A stretch of 64,000 bases of DNA from the NCBI GenBank assembly GCA_021904315.1, contig CM038912.1:20037501-20101500 (forward strand), read 5' to 3'. Of this stretch, positions 12,490-24,890 are shown in pieces (position 1 is the stretch's first letter; every line of letters begins with the position of its first letter). This DNA is from Sphagnum magellanicum (taxonomy: Eukaryota > Streptophyta > Sphagnopsida > Sphagnales > Sphagnaceae). Both the position numbers and the translations under genes were made by a program. The notes under the pieces were generated by a model. The model was not told the DNA's origin. It made no database searches and was given only the letters and a program-made list of their open reading frames with translations.

Positions 12490-12830
12490 TGTTGGTTGGA
12501 GATTTGGGCCACTAGTGAGCTGACGTGTGGCACATCCACAACATTGCACCATTAATCAACCCATAATAAAGAATTAATTGGAGGGTCGACTATTTTACAA
12601 CCTTGAGGAACAAAGCATTTGGCCAATGGTGAAGTGACATGTGGCGATTGAATATGGTTGAGGGATTAATCAAGTTATAATAGAGATTGAGTTACAAGGT
12701 CAACTATGTTACAACTATCTGATTTGGTGTTTGGGTTAATATTGGGGTGACATGTGGTCCACTCACATTTTCATATGACAATCAAGCCATAGTAGAGATC
12801 AAATCAACATAATGATTATTCAACAACTAC
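12490..12830. repeat. 114-bp tandem repeat in CACTA subterminal region
   Basis: Three degenerate tandem copies with a period of about 114 bp are anchored by TGACGTGTGG at 12521, TGACATGTGG at 12635 and TGACATGTGG at 12748. Each is followed by a CAAGTTATAATAGAGAT-like block. The TGACRTGTGG word resembles the CACGTG motifs in the nested element at 20830-23295, suggesting that the two elements belong to one family. Confidence 0.6.
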
Positions 12831-12839
12831 ATTGGTGGA

Positions 12840-15800
12840 TAGTTGAACGAAAGATAACATGTTTAATATTGTTTCTACCATTTACCATTGACATTGAATT
12901 GACCAATTGACTATAACGTAATTGGAATTGAATTGAACCTTTATTGGAATTCACAAGATGTTAACTGTATGAATGTAAAAAAAATTGTAATTTATAATAT
13001 CATTAACCTACATCTATTTTACATTGTTTTAGTTCAAACGTTAGACTAAAATAATTTCAAAATATAACATTTAAAGGCCACATAGTTAGGCTACTACAAA
13101 TATGTAATTTCTTAGTCTAATCCACTTTCAAGCTAATAATTTAAGAACAAACCAACCCACATACCAAACCATTGGAAGTTTGTAATTGCATGTTTTATAA
13201 TACTCAAGTAGGGTTGGGGGACAAGGTTTTGCCACATCATTGTGCACCCTTGATGATAAATGTCCATAAATAATATCTTGCAACCATCACACAAAAAGCT
13301 TGATGGTTTCCACAACTTTGAAATTATCAACAACCCTAATGTTAATGAAAAAATAATTATCCTTACAATTGGTTAATTATGATGTGAAATTTTGGAGATC
13401 CAATATTCAACCTTTCCAAGCTACCAAATTCATTAAAACAACTAGATCATTCTTGCCTAATATCATGCGCTTGAAATTGCATGCAAGTGTTATAAAGACA
13501 TTTACTTATAAACTATAGACCACTTGGAAATTATAAATGTTCCACAAGATCTCTTGGTAGATGAGCAGATGTAAAAAACTTGATTACATGTTTACCTGAA
13601 TATTTTTAAACCACGCAATACTCTGTCCAAATAGCACTAATATCAATGTTCCCAATTGGCTTGCACATGCCTACCAGCCCTAAACCCCCACCAACATTAT
13701 ATGGATCAACACTAAATTCAAATAAAATCACATGCACTTCTAAATATGGGAGCATTAAATATAAGTATTGCAGTCATAAATAAAGCAATCAACATGCACC
13801 ATACTAAAAGAAACTTGTTTTTTATTTCATAACTACTTTACAACTTCTATTGTTTCATTTACAATTGCTCATGTTTGAAAAAACTAACATGATTTAAACA
13901 AGTTGTATGAATAACGTTGAAAGTTCATTTATAATATCAAGAAGGCAAAAGTGATGGGTTACCAAACCCACTTTAACTTTTTAGACAATAGATTGAGAAG
14001 TTCCGCACTTTCAAAATCATATGCAATGTTAATGCATTCCAAGTAAAGATGTATTGGGGCAACATTTCTCTTATTTATATTCTTTGAAAAAGGAATCTAC
14101 AAAAAATGGAACAAATGCCTCCATCATCAATAAATAAAAAGAAAGAAAAAAACCAAAAAAAGAAAGATAGAGAGACTGACAATTTATGTGGATAGATAAA
14201 CAAAAGCTAAAGTCAAAGACCACACAAGGTTGGTAAACGAATGCCAATATAATGTCTATTTTATGATTACTTTCTTCAAAATTTTATTTTCATCGATAAA
14301 AAAATATCCATAAGGATTGTCAATCACACCTTGATAGACCCACCTTTAATTTCCCCCAAGCTTAATACAAACATAAAATATTTGTATGATCAAATAATAA
14401 CGCCTTATACATAAGTAACCTTTGCAAGATCAATTCAATAAAGTTTTGCCTTAATTACCATTTAGCACTTATATGACAATCAACAAGAGTCAAAATTGTG
14501 AACCTTAAGACAAGTACCTTTCTTGAATTCCAAAGTAACGAACACTTACATTAAGTATGTGAGGTTCTAAAGCTAAGCCTTGGTAATATTGTTTCCCACC
14601 ATGGCTATGACTTATTAGAAAGGACATATGTTAATGAACCTCGAAGGTTTTATTTAAAGACCTCTTCCCCTATCCTTTTACCTATCTCTAAAGATCTTAC
14701 TTGCACAAAACCAAAGAAATGTGAACAAATAAGAGCAATATGATCCTACATTGTAAAGATTATCTAATTGTGGAATAGATTCAATATTGTAGCACCTAAA
14801 GCATTTTGTGCACTTGCATTAACTACATTTGTGGAGAATGTTTGCATGGTAATAATTATTAGCTGTAGCTCCATAAATGTTCTAGTATTCATCGATCTTT
14901 TCCTCGCATCGTGTCATCTTTTTGAAGAAGAATCCTTTTAAACAAGCTAGAGAAGCATGAATTTTGCAAATACCTCAAATTTATCACACAAACTTTGATG
15001 CAATGCACATTCCTAGTTAGTTATCAAAGAACCACAAACATACTAGTGATGACCTAGACTTCAAATTGAAAAAAATACCAGATTAAAGAACCATAAACCT
15101 TGAAGTGACAAGTCTCCCAACCAAAATTGATTCTGAAGTTGTGCCACCATGCATGATAGTTCTATGATGTCACTTTACCATTTAGTGCTTGAACATCAAA
15201 AAATACAAAGTTTTGCAAACCAACCTCCATGCAAATCCTAAATATCTTCATGGGTATTGAGAACTTTTCCATACTTACTTGAGTTTTATCTCAATAGAAT
15301 CAAGATATGACCTTTTACTTAGGTTATATAGATTCAATATGTGATAAAAAAAAAATTCTAGAATTAGGATTGAAATCAATTGGAATAGGATTTAAAGACA
15401 AACTAATAACAAGTATTGTAGAGAGTTATAAATATGAAGATATAACATCAAGACATCAACATGAAAAGGGAGGCAACCCAAGAATGTTAAAAAATTAAAA
15501 AAATGAAATGTCAAGATGAATATAAACAAGAGTTACATTCATGCATTGATACTAAATTGGCAATATTTCTCATGTTTACTTTCTTTTAATCAAATTCTTA
15601 TCAACCATTACATGTAATATATGGACATGTCATAGCTAAATTCATTTTAGTGAAATAATGGTTAATATATAAAAATACATGAATCAACTTAGATTTGAAG
15701 GGTTTGAAGTCTGAACAAGTACAAGAAGAAAAATATTACCTATGGATAATAGGGATGGCTAGCATCACCATTACTCTCACATGAATAAACACCATGCTTG

Positions 15801-16039
15801 AATTGATGGTATCAATTGGAATCATCATACTATGATTGAATTCCCATTAAAATTTTCTCAGGGAACTTGGTGATAGCGTGGTAGTTGTCACCACAACTGA
15901 AACTTCATATCCTTGAGTCTCTAGAGGGGAACATGAACACAAGTTGTCTTGATGAATCCAAATGTAATGGCCAATTTGTTGTTATGGTGACACCAATGTG
16001 ATAGTTGGTTTTCTTCATCTACATTGTGTTGGACAAATG
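12840..16039. other. CACTA interior, nothing recognised
   Basis: AT-rich decayed sequence. The 66-codon minus frame at 13133-13333 and the 63-codon plus frame at 15307-15498 resemble no family I know. Confidence 0.4.
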
Positions 16040-16830
16040 TTGTGTCTGTAATAGCATCATTCATCTACCCAAAGTCACATTATTGTCCGCATATCTTTTT
16101 TGTTTCAAAATGGTCTTGATCATATAGTACAAATGTATGCACCTCATCATTCCATTCATTCCATGTCCAACCATTATTTTTTTCACACCCATTTTATCCT
16201 CTTTGTGTTGTTTAACATCTCCATTGAAATCCCAATTACTAACATAACAACAATAGATGTTTGAGAGTAGCAAATAGGCCAATGCATATCCTAGATTCAA
16301 TTCAAAAGATTCTTTTATAAACGGTTCCCCACATTACAAAGAGTTCTAGCATACCAAGTAAGGCCATCCACATAACCACACATTGTCTTCATCACATGGT
16401 GACAATTCCAACAAGGTCAACCATGTACATGTGTGGTGTTCCACTATTGTAAAAATGTTGTAAAATGGACCACATGGAATCAAATTAGTGCAGGCCTTGA
16501 AACATTGGGTCCAATGATTGCAAGATGATAAAATAACAAAAATGACATTATTTATTTCAACACCATCTTTACAATTTAATTTGTATTGTAAAAGAGCCCA
16601 CCAAAGAATCACATACCCATTGAGCATGTAGCAGTCCAAGAAACCATATTGTTGTGGAATGTTCTCCTTACATCCTCAAGGCACCCACATTTGCAATATA
16701 TGTCAATGAGGTTATTGTTGACAAAGACTTTAGATAGAATTATGTTAGCAAATAAACTCCCATAAGGTGAAAATGTAATACAATAAAAAGAAAGGCAAGA
16801 AAGCATCCAATTGCCCTTGACCTTTTAACC
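16040..16830 (-). pseudogene. Captured PPR-DYW protein fragment
   Basis: Minus-strand frames read in order as the C-terminal half of a plant organellar RNA-editing PPR protein. First comes VFVNNNLIDIYCKCGCLEDV with VSWTAT, a PPR motif (frame 16609-16806). Next is NNVIFVILSSCNH, then a VEHHTC block and a Leu-rich segment with an NVWL-like end (frame 16346-16639). Last is YALAYLLLSNIYCCYVSNWD, then a KMGVKK-like run and a VHTF-like region (frame 16061-16300), which is the E/E+ region before a DYW domain. The frames do not join without shifts, stops separate them, and the DYW signature itself is not seen. It lies antisense inside the 18-kb CACTA element, consistent with transduplication. It is a broken copy, not a working gene. 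Confidence 0.7.
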
Positions 16831-16839
16831 CCATCATGG

Positions 16840-19800
16840 TCTTGGAAAAGATCAATGGATTGCAAAATTTATTGGATGAAGTGCATTCTTTTCACACATT
16901 TAATGGGTTCCTGTCAACAATCCCTCCCAATACTATATTTTCAAGCTAGAGATAACTACTGCTCGAGCTACATACAACAACACATCTTGCAAGGATGAAC
17001 ACCTCCCTTTGCAAACCTTCGATTGCTGTGTCGCCTTATTGTAGATAATACACAAGAAGAATCATAACTTTTAACTATAAAAGCAGAACATGAACACCAA
17101 GTTTAGTCACAATCTTGTTGTCTAGGTTTTGAAATTCCCTCCAAACTTGTAATTGATTTTCATATGATTGCACACAATTTGAAACCTGATATGCTTAGAC
17201 ACTTTAGACTTCACCTACTGCACATTCATAGCAACAACATTATTTGAGTGTTCATGGTATTCCATATGTTTACTTGAACCTCCCATGAAAACTTGGCATG
17301 GGCACTAACACCATGAACCACCAAACATTTTTTATGCTCACTGGACACATAGTGTTGTGGTCTACAACACTACCCACATTGGAAGACTTGAATGGAAGTC
17401 TTGCTATGCACATTAGGTGGTGGTGTACCAAAAGCACAACTTTCACCAAATTTCATGGTAACAACATTATTCCGATATAGACATTGCTTTAACAACATCA
17501 AGACAAACTGATCAACATGCATATAATATGCATAGGTCACATAAATGCAACACAAACCCTTTTCACTTGACTCCTTGAAGCCATCTTAATTTTCTGTAAA
17601 TATTTTTTATAATATAAGCAAGCTTTAGCAAGACATTACTCACATTAATAGTTACCCATGTTTTAGTTGTAAACTAGTATGTAATGGTCTTGATCCCTAG
17701 ATCATCAACACCCTAATCCACAACAGTTACTTTAATCTTCTTGCCAAATTACTCCATGGTCAATTCCTTCCTTTCCCATTCACAATTGAAAATTTAGAAT
17801 GCAAATCCACACCTTGGCATACCATCCTATGTGGTATATATAAGAAGCATCCATTGTTTTGCTTCCCACCAAAAAATAATTCGGCACCCTACATTGGACC
17901 AATGTAAAGGACAATTCTTTCTCATGCATTAGGGTTAAAAAATCAAACATCAATACTATAGGCATGTTCTTATGTTTTGGTAGAATTTGCTACAAAGAAA
18001 AGGGGGTGGGAAGGGGGTGCTCTTTCTATAGATAGCGGGGGGTTTTTTGTTTCTTGGAGCCAACAACAAAATAAGCTTCATTCTCCAATTTGTATGTAGT
18101 TCAAGATTTTTGCACAATGAGTGGAGGAAGTGGGTTTGATGTTTTCAGCAACTTGCTCTTGTAAAATCTTAACTGGCTATCGAGTCTTTGTTCTTCCACA
18201 AGAATCTCATCCAATGGATGGTATGTTCATTGGGTTTTCTATTGTGTTCAAAACAACATGTCATCATAATCTATAGCAATGATGTGTGTGGCCTGCATTC
18301 TGTGTTAAACTTCTTGAGTTTTGTTGGGATTATTTTTCCCTAGACTTACAATATTAGTTTCAATGGAAGATATTCAATAATTGCACATAATATTAGAATG
18401 CAAATGCTAGAGGGATGAGTGATGAGTGGCAAAAGGATTAGTTTTTGTGTTTGTTGATTTTTATGTATTGTTTTAGGGTTACAAGAATTGAATAATGCAA
18501 CTAATTTCAGTAATATCTATCAATAACTTTTGCCACTTATTCAAACATTGCCACCACTTCTCTTTTATAAAGACATTATGGTTGAATGCTTACTCCCCCA
18601 TGTGCATTTGAATGTTCTAGATGTAATGGAATTGAGTCTTTAATAATGCATTTTTGAAACAAGGAAATCTTTTCCAATAATAATTGGTAAACATAATATG
18701 TGCTTCTGGATGTGTCTTTGGTTGAATCTCTTGTATTGTTAAATGGAAGTGCTTGAATCTAGTTTAAAATTTTGTGCATCTTTCTTAGTGTGCATAAAAT
18801 TGGTTGGACTCTCACTAAACATTGATTTTGTTATGGCTATGTAGTTTAGTAAAAATTTTGTCATGTGATTTACAAGAGGAATTTTTGCTATACAAGTTAA
18901 TTATTTCCTTTATCTTATTCCATGAGATTGAGCATGGTCTTTCCTAGGATGGTTTGTTACATGAAATCATATTTTCCTCTCATTAAACTTATTCCTTACA
19001 TGATATAATAATTGAACAAAGTTTATGCATTGTGTGTGAATTTTTGAGATTACAGTAGCCATTTGTCAATTGGAAAAAACCCCATATATCAAATGACATG
19101 AATAGGTAAATCTATGGCCTTATTTGTTCGAGTTGCTATGTGCCAAGCACTAACCATCCTTGGACTCTTTTCTTTTGTTTAACCATAGTTTCTTGGATTC
19201 TTTAATATGTGTCTATTTGTGTGCATTCTATAGATGTTAATGGATTTGAGTTTTGATAATCATCTTTGAGTATGCAAGTATATCCCATATTTTTTTGATG
19301 CTTGTGTTGGTGTGCTCAAAGAGGGTGCAGATCATGACCCTGAGCTCCAATTAAAATAGGCATGGGAGTTACAACTTTACTTTATGAATGGGGTTTGGTA
19401 TGAAACAATATTGATGATTTGCATTCATGTGGATTGTGATGTTCATGGTTTTGCATTTTTTATGTTATATGATTATTCATATTTTTAGTTTGGGTGTCAA
19501 ATTATGAATCCAACTAGTACTGCATGATACATATAAATGGAACTTACTACATATTGATTCTCAAAAGTTTTTAAAAATGGTGAATGGCTAATTAATGCTA
19601 CAAATTCATACATTAGTTTCATTTATCATCAAGTATTTAACCAAACCTTTCATCAAAGACATTTCTTTCATCCTCAAGTGAGTATTGGGTATTCATCATA
19701 TGCTTCTTTGCTCATCTATGTTTTTGGATGTGGTTCCAATAGGTAGAGGCTAGTTGATTTCGAATGTTATTTACTAAAAAATTTGAGAGCTTTAGCTTTA

Positions 19801-20829
19801 CATGTATGATTACATTTTGTCATATTATAGTTCAATGAGTCTTAATTTCCTTACGTGATTATTGAAGGAAATGTATTTAGATTTTTCAAAGCTCATGTCC
19901 ATTAACCCCTAAACCTTAAGCATGGCTTTGTTGTTGGTTTTAAGATATCAAAACACTAATTTTAGCTACAATCAAATGTTTGTTAGTGGTTTTTGGATGT
20001 TGAGATGTAGAACAACCAAAGGCTTACATTGCTATCTATCCTATGTGTAGGAATACTCTATAATGGCCATATCATATTTGCTAAGAGATCCACCCATTAT
20101 AAATAAATTATTATAAGTATTTTGCTTTCTAATTGGCTGCTAGTGCTATCATTGTTGAGAGTTTGATTAGTTCTTTGAAAATTGGGTACTAGTTATAGAA
20201 AGGTGCAACACTTGTTAAACATTATTTTTTAATCTTGTTGGAGGTAATGTCACACATTTTTAGGCAATTTGACATTTTTTCTTGTTGGAGCATTGTAAGA
20301 ACTAAAAGATTAATTGCAAAAGTTGAAGTAGATCCTGATGGTGGAAATGAATCAATCTTAGCTCTCTTTTGGGTTCACCTTAAAAACCCATTTGTTAGGG
20401 TTCCATTTCCGAGTTGATTTCCGATTACATATGTTGCTTGGCTACTCAATTTTGTCTTGGGTGACCAAAAACACATAATGTAAAACTCCTAAAATATTAA
20501 GTCAATTTCTTAAATGAAGGAATCACATAGGCCCTTGGCACATTCTTTTCTTAGGACAAAAAGGGGCTTTTGGCAAAAATGATAATATATCCATGTGATC
20601 ATGTGGTTTTATGTTTTGAAAAAAGTAAAAACATTGGTGTGCAAGTTGTGGAAGAGACATTAGGGCATATACGTGAAGAATTGTACCAAGGAAAGTTGAA
20701 CCTTCTTTGGAGTTATATGTTAGAGGAAGGTTAATGGAAAATTACAACAAGTATCACAACATTTAGATCAAGCAAGAATGCATTAAAAAAGGATGAAACA
20801 TAAGATTGAACATAAGATTATAAAGGCAA
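16840..20829. other. CACTA interior, unassigned coding-like patches
   Basis: Minus-strand patches at 17370-17555 and 17780-17965 read as plausible protein (NNVVTMKFGESCAFGTPPP and FTLVQCRVPNYFLVGS) and may be further captured host sequence, but I cannot name a family. The rest shows nothing recognisable. The end abuts the CAA duplication of the nested element. Confidence 0.35.
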
Positions 20830-21769
20830 CACTATTAGAAATTTTGGGTTTTGCAACTGTCGCATGTAACTAATCATGCAACTAATTCAGTTGCATGTGA
20901 CACATGCAACTGCAAATTTGTGTAGTTGGATAAAACAAGTTGCATAGGACATGCAGTTGCATGCGACATTACGTATGCAACATGTATATACAGTGTTAGT
21001 ATACATGTTCATACATACATACCAATCCGATGTAGTTGCACCTTATGTGCAACTTTCCTTGTAACTACATACAACTAATCAAAATATGACACATGTTTAA
21101 AAATTAGACAACTAGCTTATGGACACGTGTCATTATTTTATTTTTTTGTGTTTTCAAAATCAAAAATTCATTGGATTAATCTTAATCATTAAAGTTTTTG
21201 CCATTAGGATGATGCCACGTGGCACAACATGGAACGTTCATTGACCATTTGACACGTGTTCAATATTTAAACACTAATTATATGGTGACACGTGGCAATC
21301 AAAGCCCACCTATTTTTTAAATTTTAAATATTAATTAATGAAATTTAAATCATTTAATTTATGGCTAAACATGTTGACACATGGTGCCTAGGTAGGTAGA
21401 TAATAATTAAACCCTATTAAGTAAGTAGGTTTATTTAAGTATGTAAGTAGATTGAAAAATAGCTAGGTCTAGGTTATATAAGTAGGTTTAGAATAATCCG
21501 ATTTTATTTTCAAGTTTGAACATTTCATAAAGGTCAAGCTTTTTTCATTCACTCATTCCCAATGGCACTTGGTATTTGGTTTCAACATAACTATTACTCC
21601 TACTTATATACTGAGCCAAATAGAATTGGAAGCCAAAGGATATGGGTTAAAACATTCCATTGCAAACCTCATGGACCAAATAAGTTGCACATTACATGCA
21701 ACTACTATATTAAAGTATAACAGCTAGGGGAGGGCTCTGTTGCTTTTGGTGTCCAAACAAAACTTGAAG

Positions 21770-22070
21770 CCCTCCTTTTGGCGCATCTAACACACTAAAA
21801 ATCGTTGAAAACAGATTAGAAATGAGAAAGTTATGGCCCCCCAAAGTAAAGGGGGTAAAAAAACTCAATTTTTTTTTTATTAAGGCCGGTTCTTAAACAC
21901 CTAGAAAGTTCATTTTATGTTGTTTTTTTGCTATTAGAGTTCCAATGTGATTTGTAGGAATTCAAATGGCGCTCTTACAACATTTTAAATCGTTTAAAAT
22001 GAATAAGAAATAAGAAAGTTATGAGCTTTGAAAGTAGGAGGGGTCCTAAGAAAAAAAACAAAAAACAAAA
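21770..22070. repeat. Duplicated block in nested CACTA
   Basis: Two related segments of roughly 200 bp: one around TTGGCGCATCTAACACACT, GAAATGAGAAAGTTATGG and AAAGTAAAGGGGG; the other around ATGGCGCTCTTACAACA, AAATAAGAAAGTTATGAG and AAAGTAGGAGGGG. Both share the GAAAGTTATG core and the order of flanking words. Confidence 0.5.
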
Positions 22071-22514
22071 CGTTTTATAACTTGGAAAGCTTATTTTTCT
22101 TATTTTTCTTCTTGTTAGTTTTTCATTACTCCTTTTCTTTTGCACTTCAAAGGTGATTATAGGATATTTAGTAATTATGATTACTTAATGAAAATATGAT
22201 TTTGATATTATTATCTAGTTTAAATTAATAATTGCTTAGGACGTTTGTATACTTGTAGGTTAATTAGTGTAACCTATTTACATCAATATTTTAACATAAA
22301 TAATAAAAATTAAATATATAATACCTATTGATTATATATATATAATTGATTATCACTATAATTATAATAAACACTTAATTAATAATTATGATTATTTATA
22401 ATAAAATTTTAATATTATCATATTAATTGATTTTGAATAATTTTTTGTTTAATCAAATGTACATTTTCTGAAAAAATATTCCAAAATAAAATAAAGTCAA
22501 ACATATTGAAACCA

Positions 22515-22985
22515 TGGTTTAGTTTAATTTAATTTAACATAATTTAATTTAACAATAATTAGTTTAACCTAAATTAATTTAACCATTGTCAATTTTAGCC
22601 TAATTTAATTTAGCCATAAATATTTTAGCATAATTTAATTTAACCATATTTATTTCATCTTAATTTAATTTAGCTTAATTTAGTTTAGCCACAATAAATA
22701 TAGTCTAATTTAGTTTAGCCATAACTATTATTACCTAACTTAATTTAGCCATAATTAGTTTGACCTAATTTTGTTTAGCCATATTTATTTTAGCGTAGTT
22801 TAATTTAACATAATTTAGTTTAGCCATAATTAATATAATATAATATAATTTAGCCTAACTTGATTTAGCCATAATTAGTTTGGCCTAACTTAATAGAGCC
22901 ATAGTTAATTTAGATTAATTTAATTTAGCCATAATCGGTTTAATCTAATAAATTTCGCCATGGTTAGTTTAACTTTTTTGTTTAT
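22515..22985. repeat. 29-30 bp AT-rich minisatellite
   Basis: Degenerate tandem array of roughly 15 units built on TTTAGCCATAATTAGTTTA plus CCTAATTTAA. Unit length drifts by a few bases. It lies wholly inside the nested CACTA element. Confidence 0.75.
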
Positions 22986-23295
22986 TTAACCTAGGTTAGT
23001 TTAGGCTAGCCTAAGTTAGCATGGGGTTAACCTTAGTACTAGAGGTACATAATACTATTATATATAGCTTATATAGATATATTAAGTATGTATAAGTTTA
23101 GGCCATTATTTTTATGACACGTGTCCATGTTGTACACATTTAGTTGCATGTTAGTTGCACACACAACCGTATGGCCCAAAAATTATACAATACCAAATTT
23201 GTAGTTACAAACATGACCCAAATAGTTACAAACGACAACCAGTTGCATGCCAGTTGCATAGTGACTAGTTGCAAATGACAAGATTTCTAGTAGTG

Positions 23296-24671
23296 CAAAA
23301 GTCTCCATGCAAGAGGATACAAATGGAGCTTTTGTTACATGCAACGTGACAACAATGTTTAGTTGGAACAAGATTGGTGGTCACATTTAATTAATCTTCT
23401 GTACTTGTTGAATGGCATCCTTAAGTTCCAAAATGGAAGTCAAACTGCATGGTGGGTTGAGACTTAATTGGGCAAGTTTGTATTTCCCTAACATTGGAAA
23501 GGGGAGTTTGATTGAACTTTTGTTTATGAATTTAGGTCACATTTGCTTCCTCTTTGTGATGAACATATTTGCAAGCCTTCATAAAAAATGGCAATGGCAT
23601 TGATGGCATATGTGTCAAAGGACGCACAAGAATGTAATACTAGTGGGACAAAATTTGGTATTTCATGGGAGTTAATGAAGAAAGGGCATTGTAGAATTTG
23701 GTTTTGGTGGCACATTCCTAGTGATGACATTCTTCATTTTGCACATTAAAATTCTTTAAAATTCTTCATTTAACACCTTGTCATAACATTCTTTACCTGC
23801 GAATGTTTACCAAATTACACTGGTTGATCTATAAAATTCTTTAAAATTCTTGCTTCTTTGGGCTTCCATAACATTCTCGCACCAAGAATGTCATAACTAT
23901 GGGCACATTGCATGTTTGTTGCATGAGAGCTTCTATTCCATTATTTTCTACTCTAAGGTCTAGAAATGGTCTTTGTTTGCTTATAGATTATGAACCACAT
24001 TTCACTTTAGTTATTAAATTGCTCCAACGATTTTTGAAATAGGTTATAAAAACACCTATCCTATTAATGCCTTCAAAATCATTGTTAGATTGCTCCATAA
24101 AAACTATGTTTTGAAATACTGAAACTTTTATTGGGCTTGGTGAAAAGTCATGGATAGGTTGCTAGTGCAAGCTTTGGCCCAATTATTATTACAAATATTA
24201 CCTCAACTTTGGTTGCTACATTTATGTGATAATGGTTAAGTGGTACATATTTACACATCTACTAATGCATGAGGTCCTTTTGGTTTGCACTACATATGGG
24301 GACACATAACTCATATGTATGTAAGTTTGATGTGCATTTTATTTATAAGGCAGATCATTCTTGAAGGCTTATGTTTGTACACATATTCTATAATTTTTTT
24401 TTTCAATTTCTAGTGTTGTCACCCTTTCATGCATGGTAAAATTGAACAAGACCACAACATTGGTGCACTCCTTTGTTCCTCATCTTCTCAGGTATGTGAT
24501 CTCTTAAAATGTAAGGTTAGAAGCAAAATGTGAGAGCTACTACTAAGATTTAGACATGAATTTTAGTGGCAAAAGTTTATGCAAGAGCGAAGTGTGTATA
24601 TGAAATTGTCTTATTTGTCTTATCATCCTTGTAGGGCATTTTGATTTATTTATATCAAGCTAGGCCTCCTT
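23296..24671. other. CACTA interior, nothing recognised
   Basis: Resumes the host CACTA sequence after the nested element. A local repeat of ATTCTTTAAAATTCTT lies around 23750-23850. No gene recognised. Confidence 0.4.
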
Positions 24672-24890
24672 AATGCTCCCTTTACTCTTGAATTTATGCA
24701 TGAAAATGAAACTAATAGCAAGCCAACCATTCTTGTTGAGAAACTTGGTAGACAATGTTGGATTAGTCACCTTTATCAATCAAGTGATCAAGTTAACAAT
24801 GATAAAACTTAGGTTAGGTTCAAGTGCTATCAAGAGGAAGCCCTAAAACATGAAGATGAATAGTAGATTGTAGAACTAGCTTTGGTTTGT
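24672..24890 (+). pseudogene. Probable captured B3 DNA-binding domain fragment
   Basis: One plus frame, with stops at three codons, reads NAPFTLEFMHENETNSKPTI, then LVEKLGRQCWISHLYQSSDQ, VRFK, and QEEALKHEDE followed by ELALV. The order matches plant B3 domains: P.F..EF, then V.L.D..GR.W.V, then a GW..F helix, then LK.GDE..FEL. The W and the acidic turn are kept, while the GW..F segment is damaged. B3 proteins are plant transcription factors (REM/ARF/VRN1 group). As it lies inside the CACTA element it is best read as a second captured host fragment. Recognition is by pattern only. Confidence 0.4.

Larger units (their letters stand above)
20830..23295. mobile_element. Non-autonomous CACTA element nested in the larger one
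   Basis: Left end CACTATTAGAAATTTTGGG; complement of right end CACTACTAGAAATCTTGTC. A perfect 3-bp duplication CAA flanks it (20827-20829 and 23296-23298). Subterminal zones are dense in AGTTGCAT and its complement on both sides (20870-21070 and 23130-23275). Five CACGTG palindromes lie at 21124, 21216, 21253, 21289 and 23118. The interior has no transposase and is largely an AT-rich minisatellite plus a duplicated block. The insertion post-dates the host CACTA element. Confidence 0.85.
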
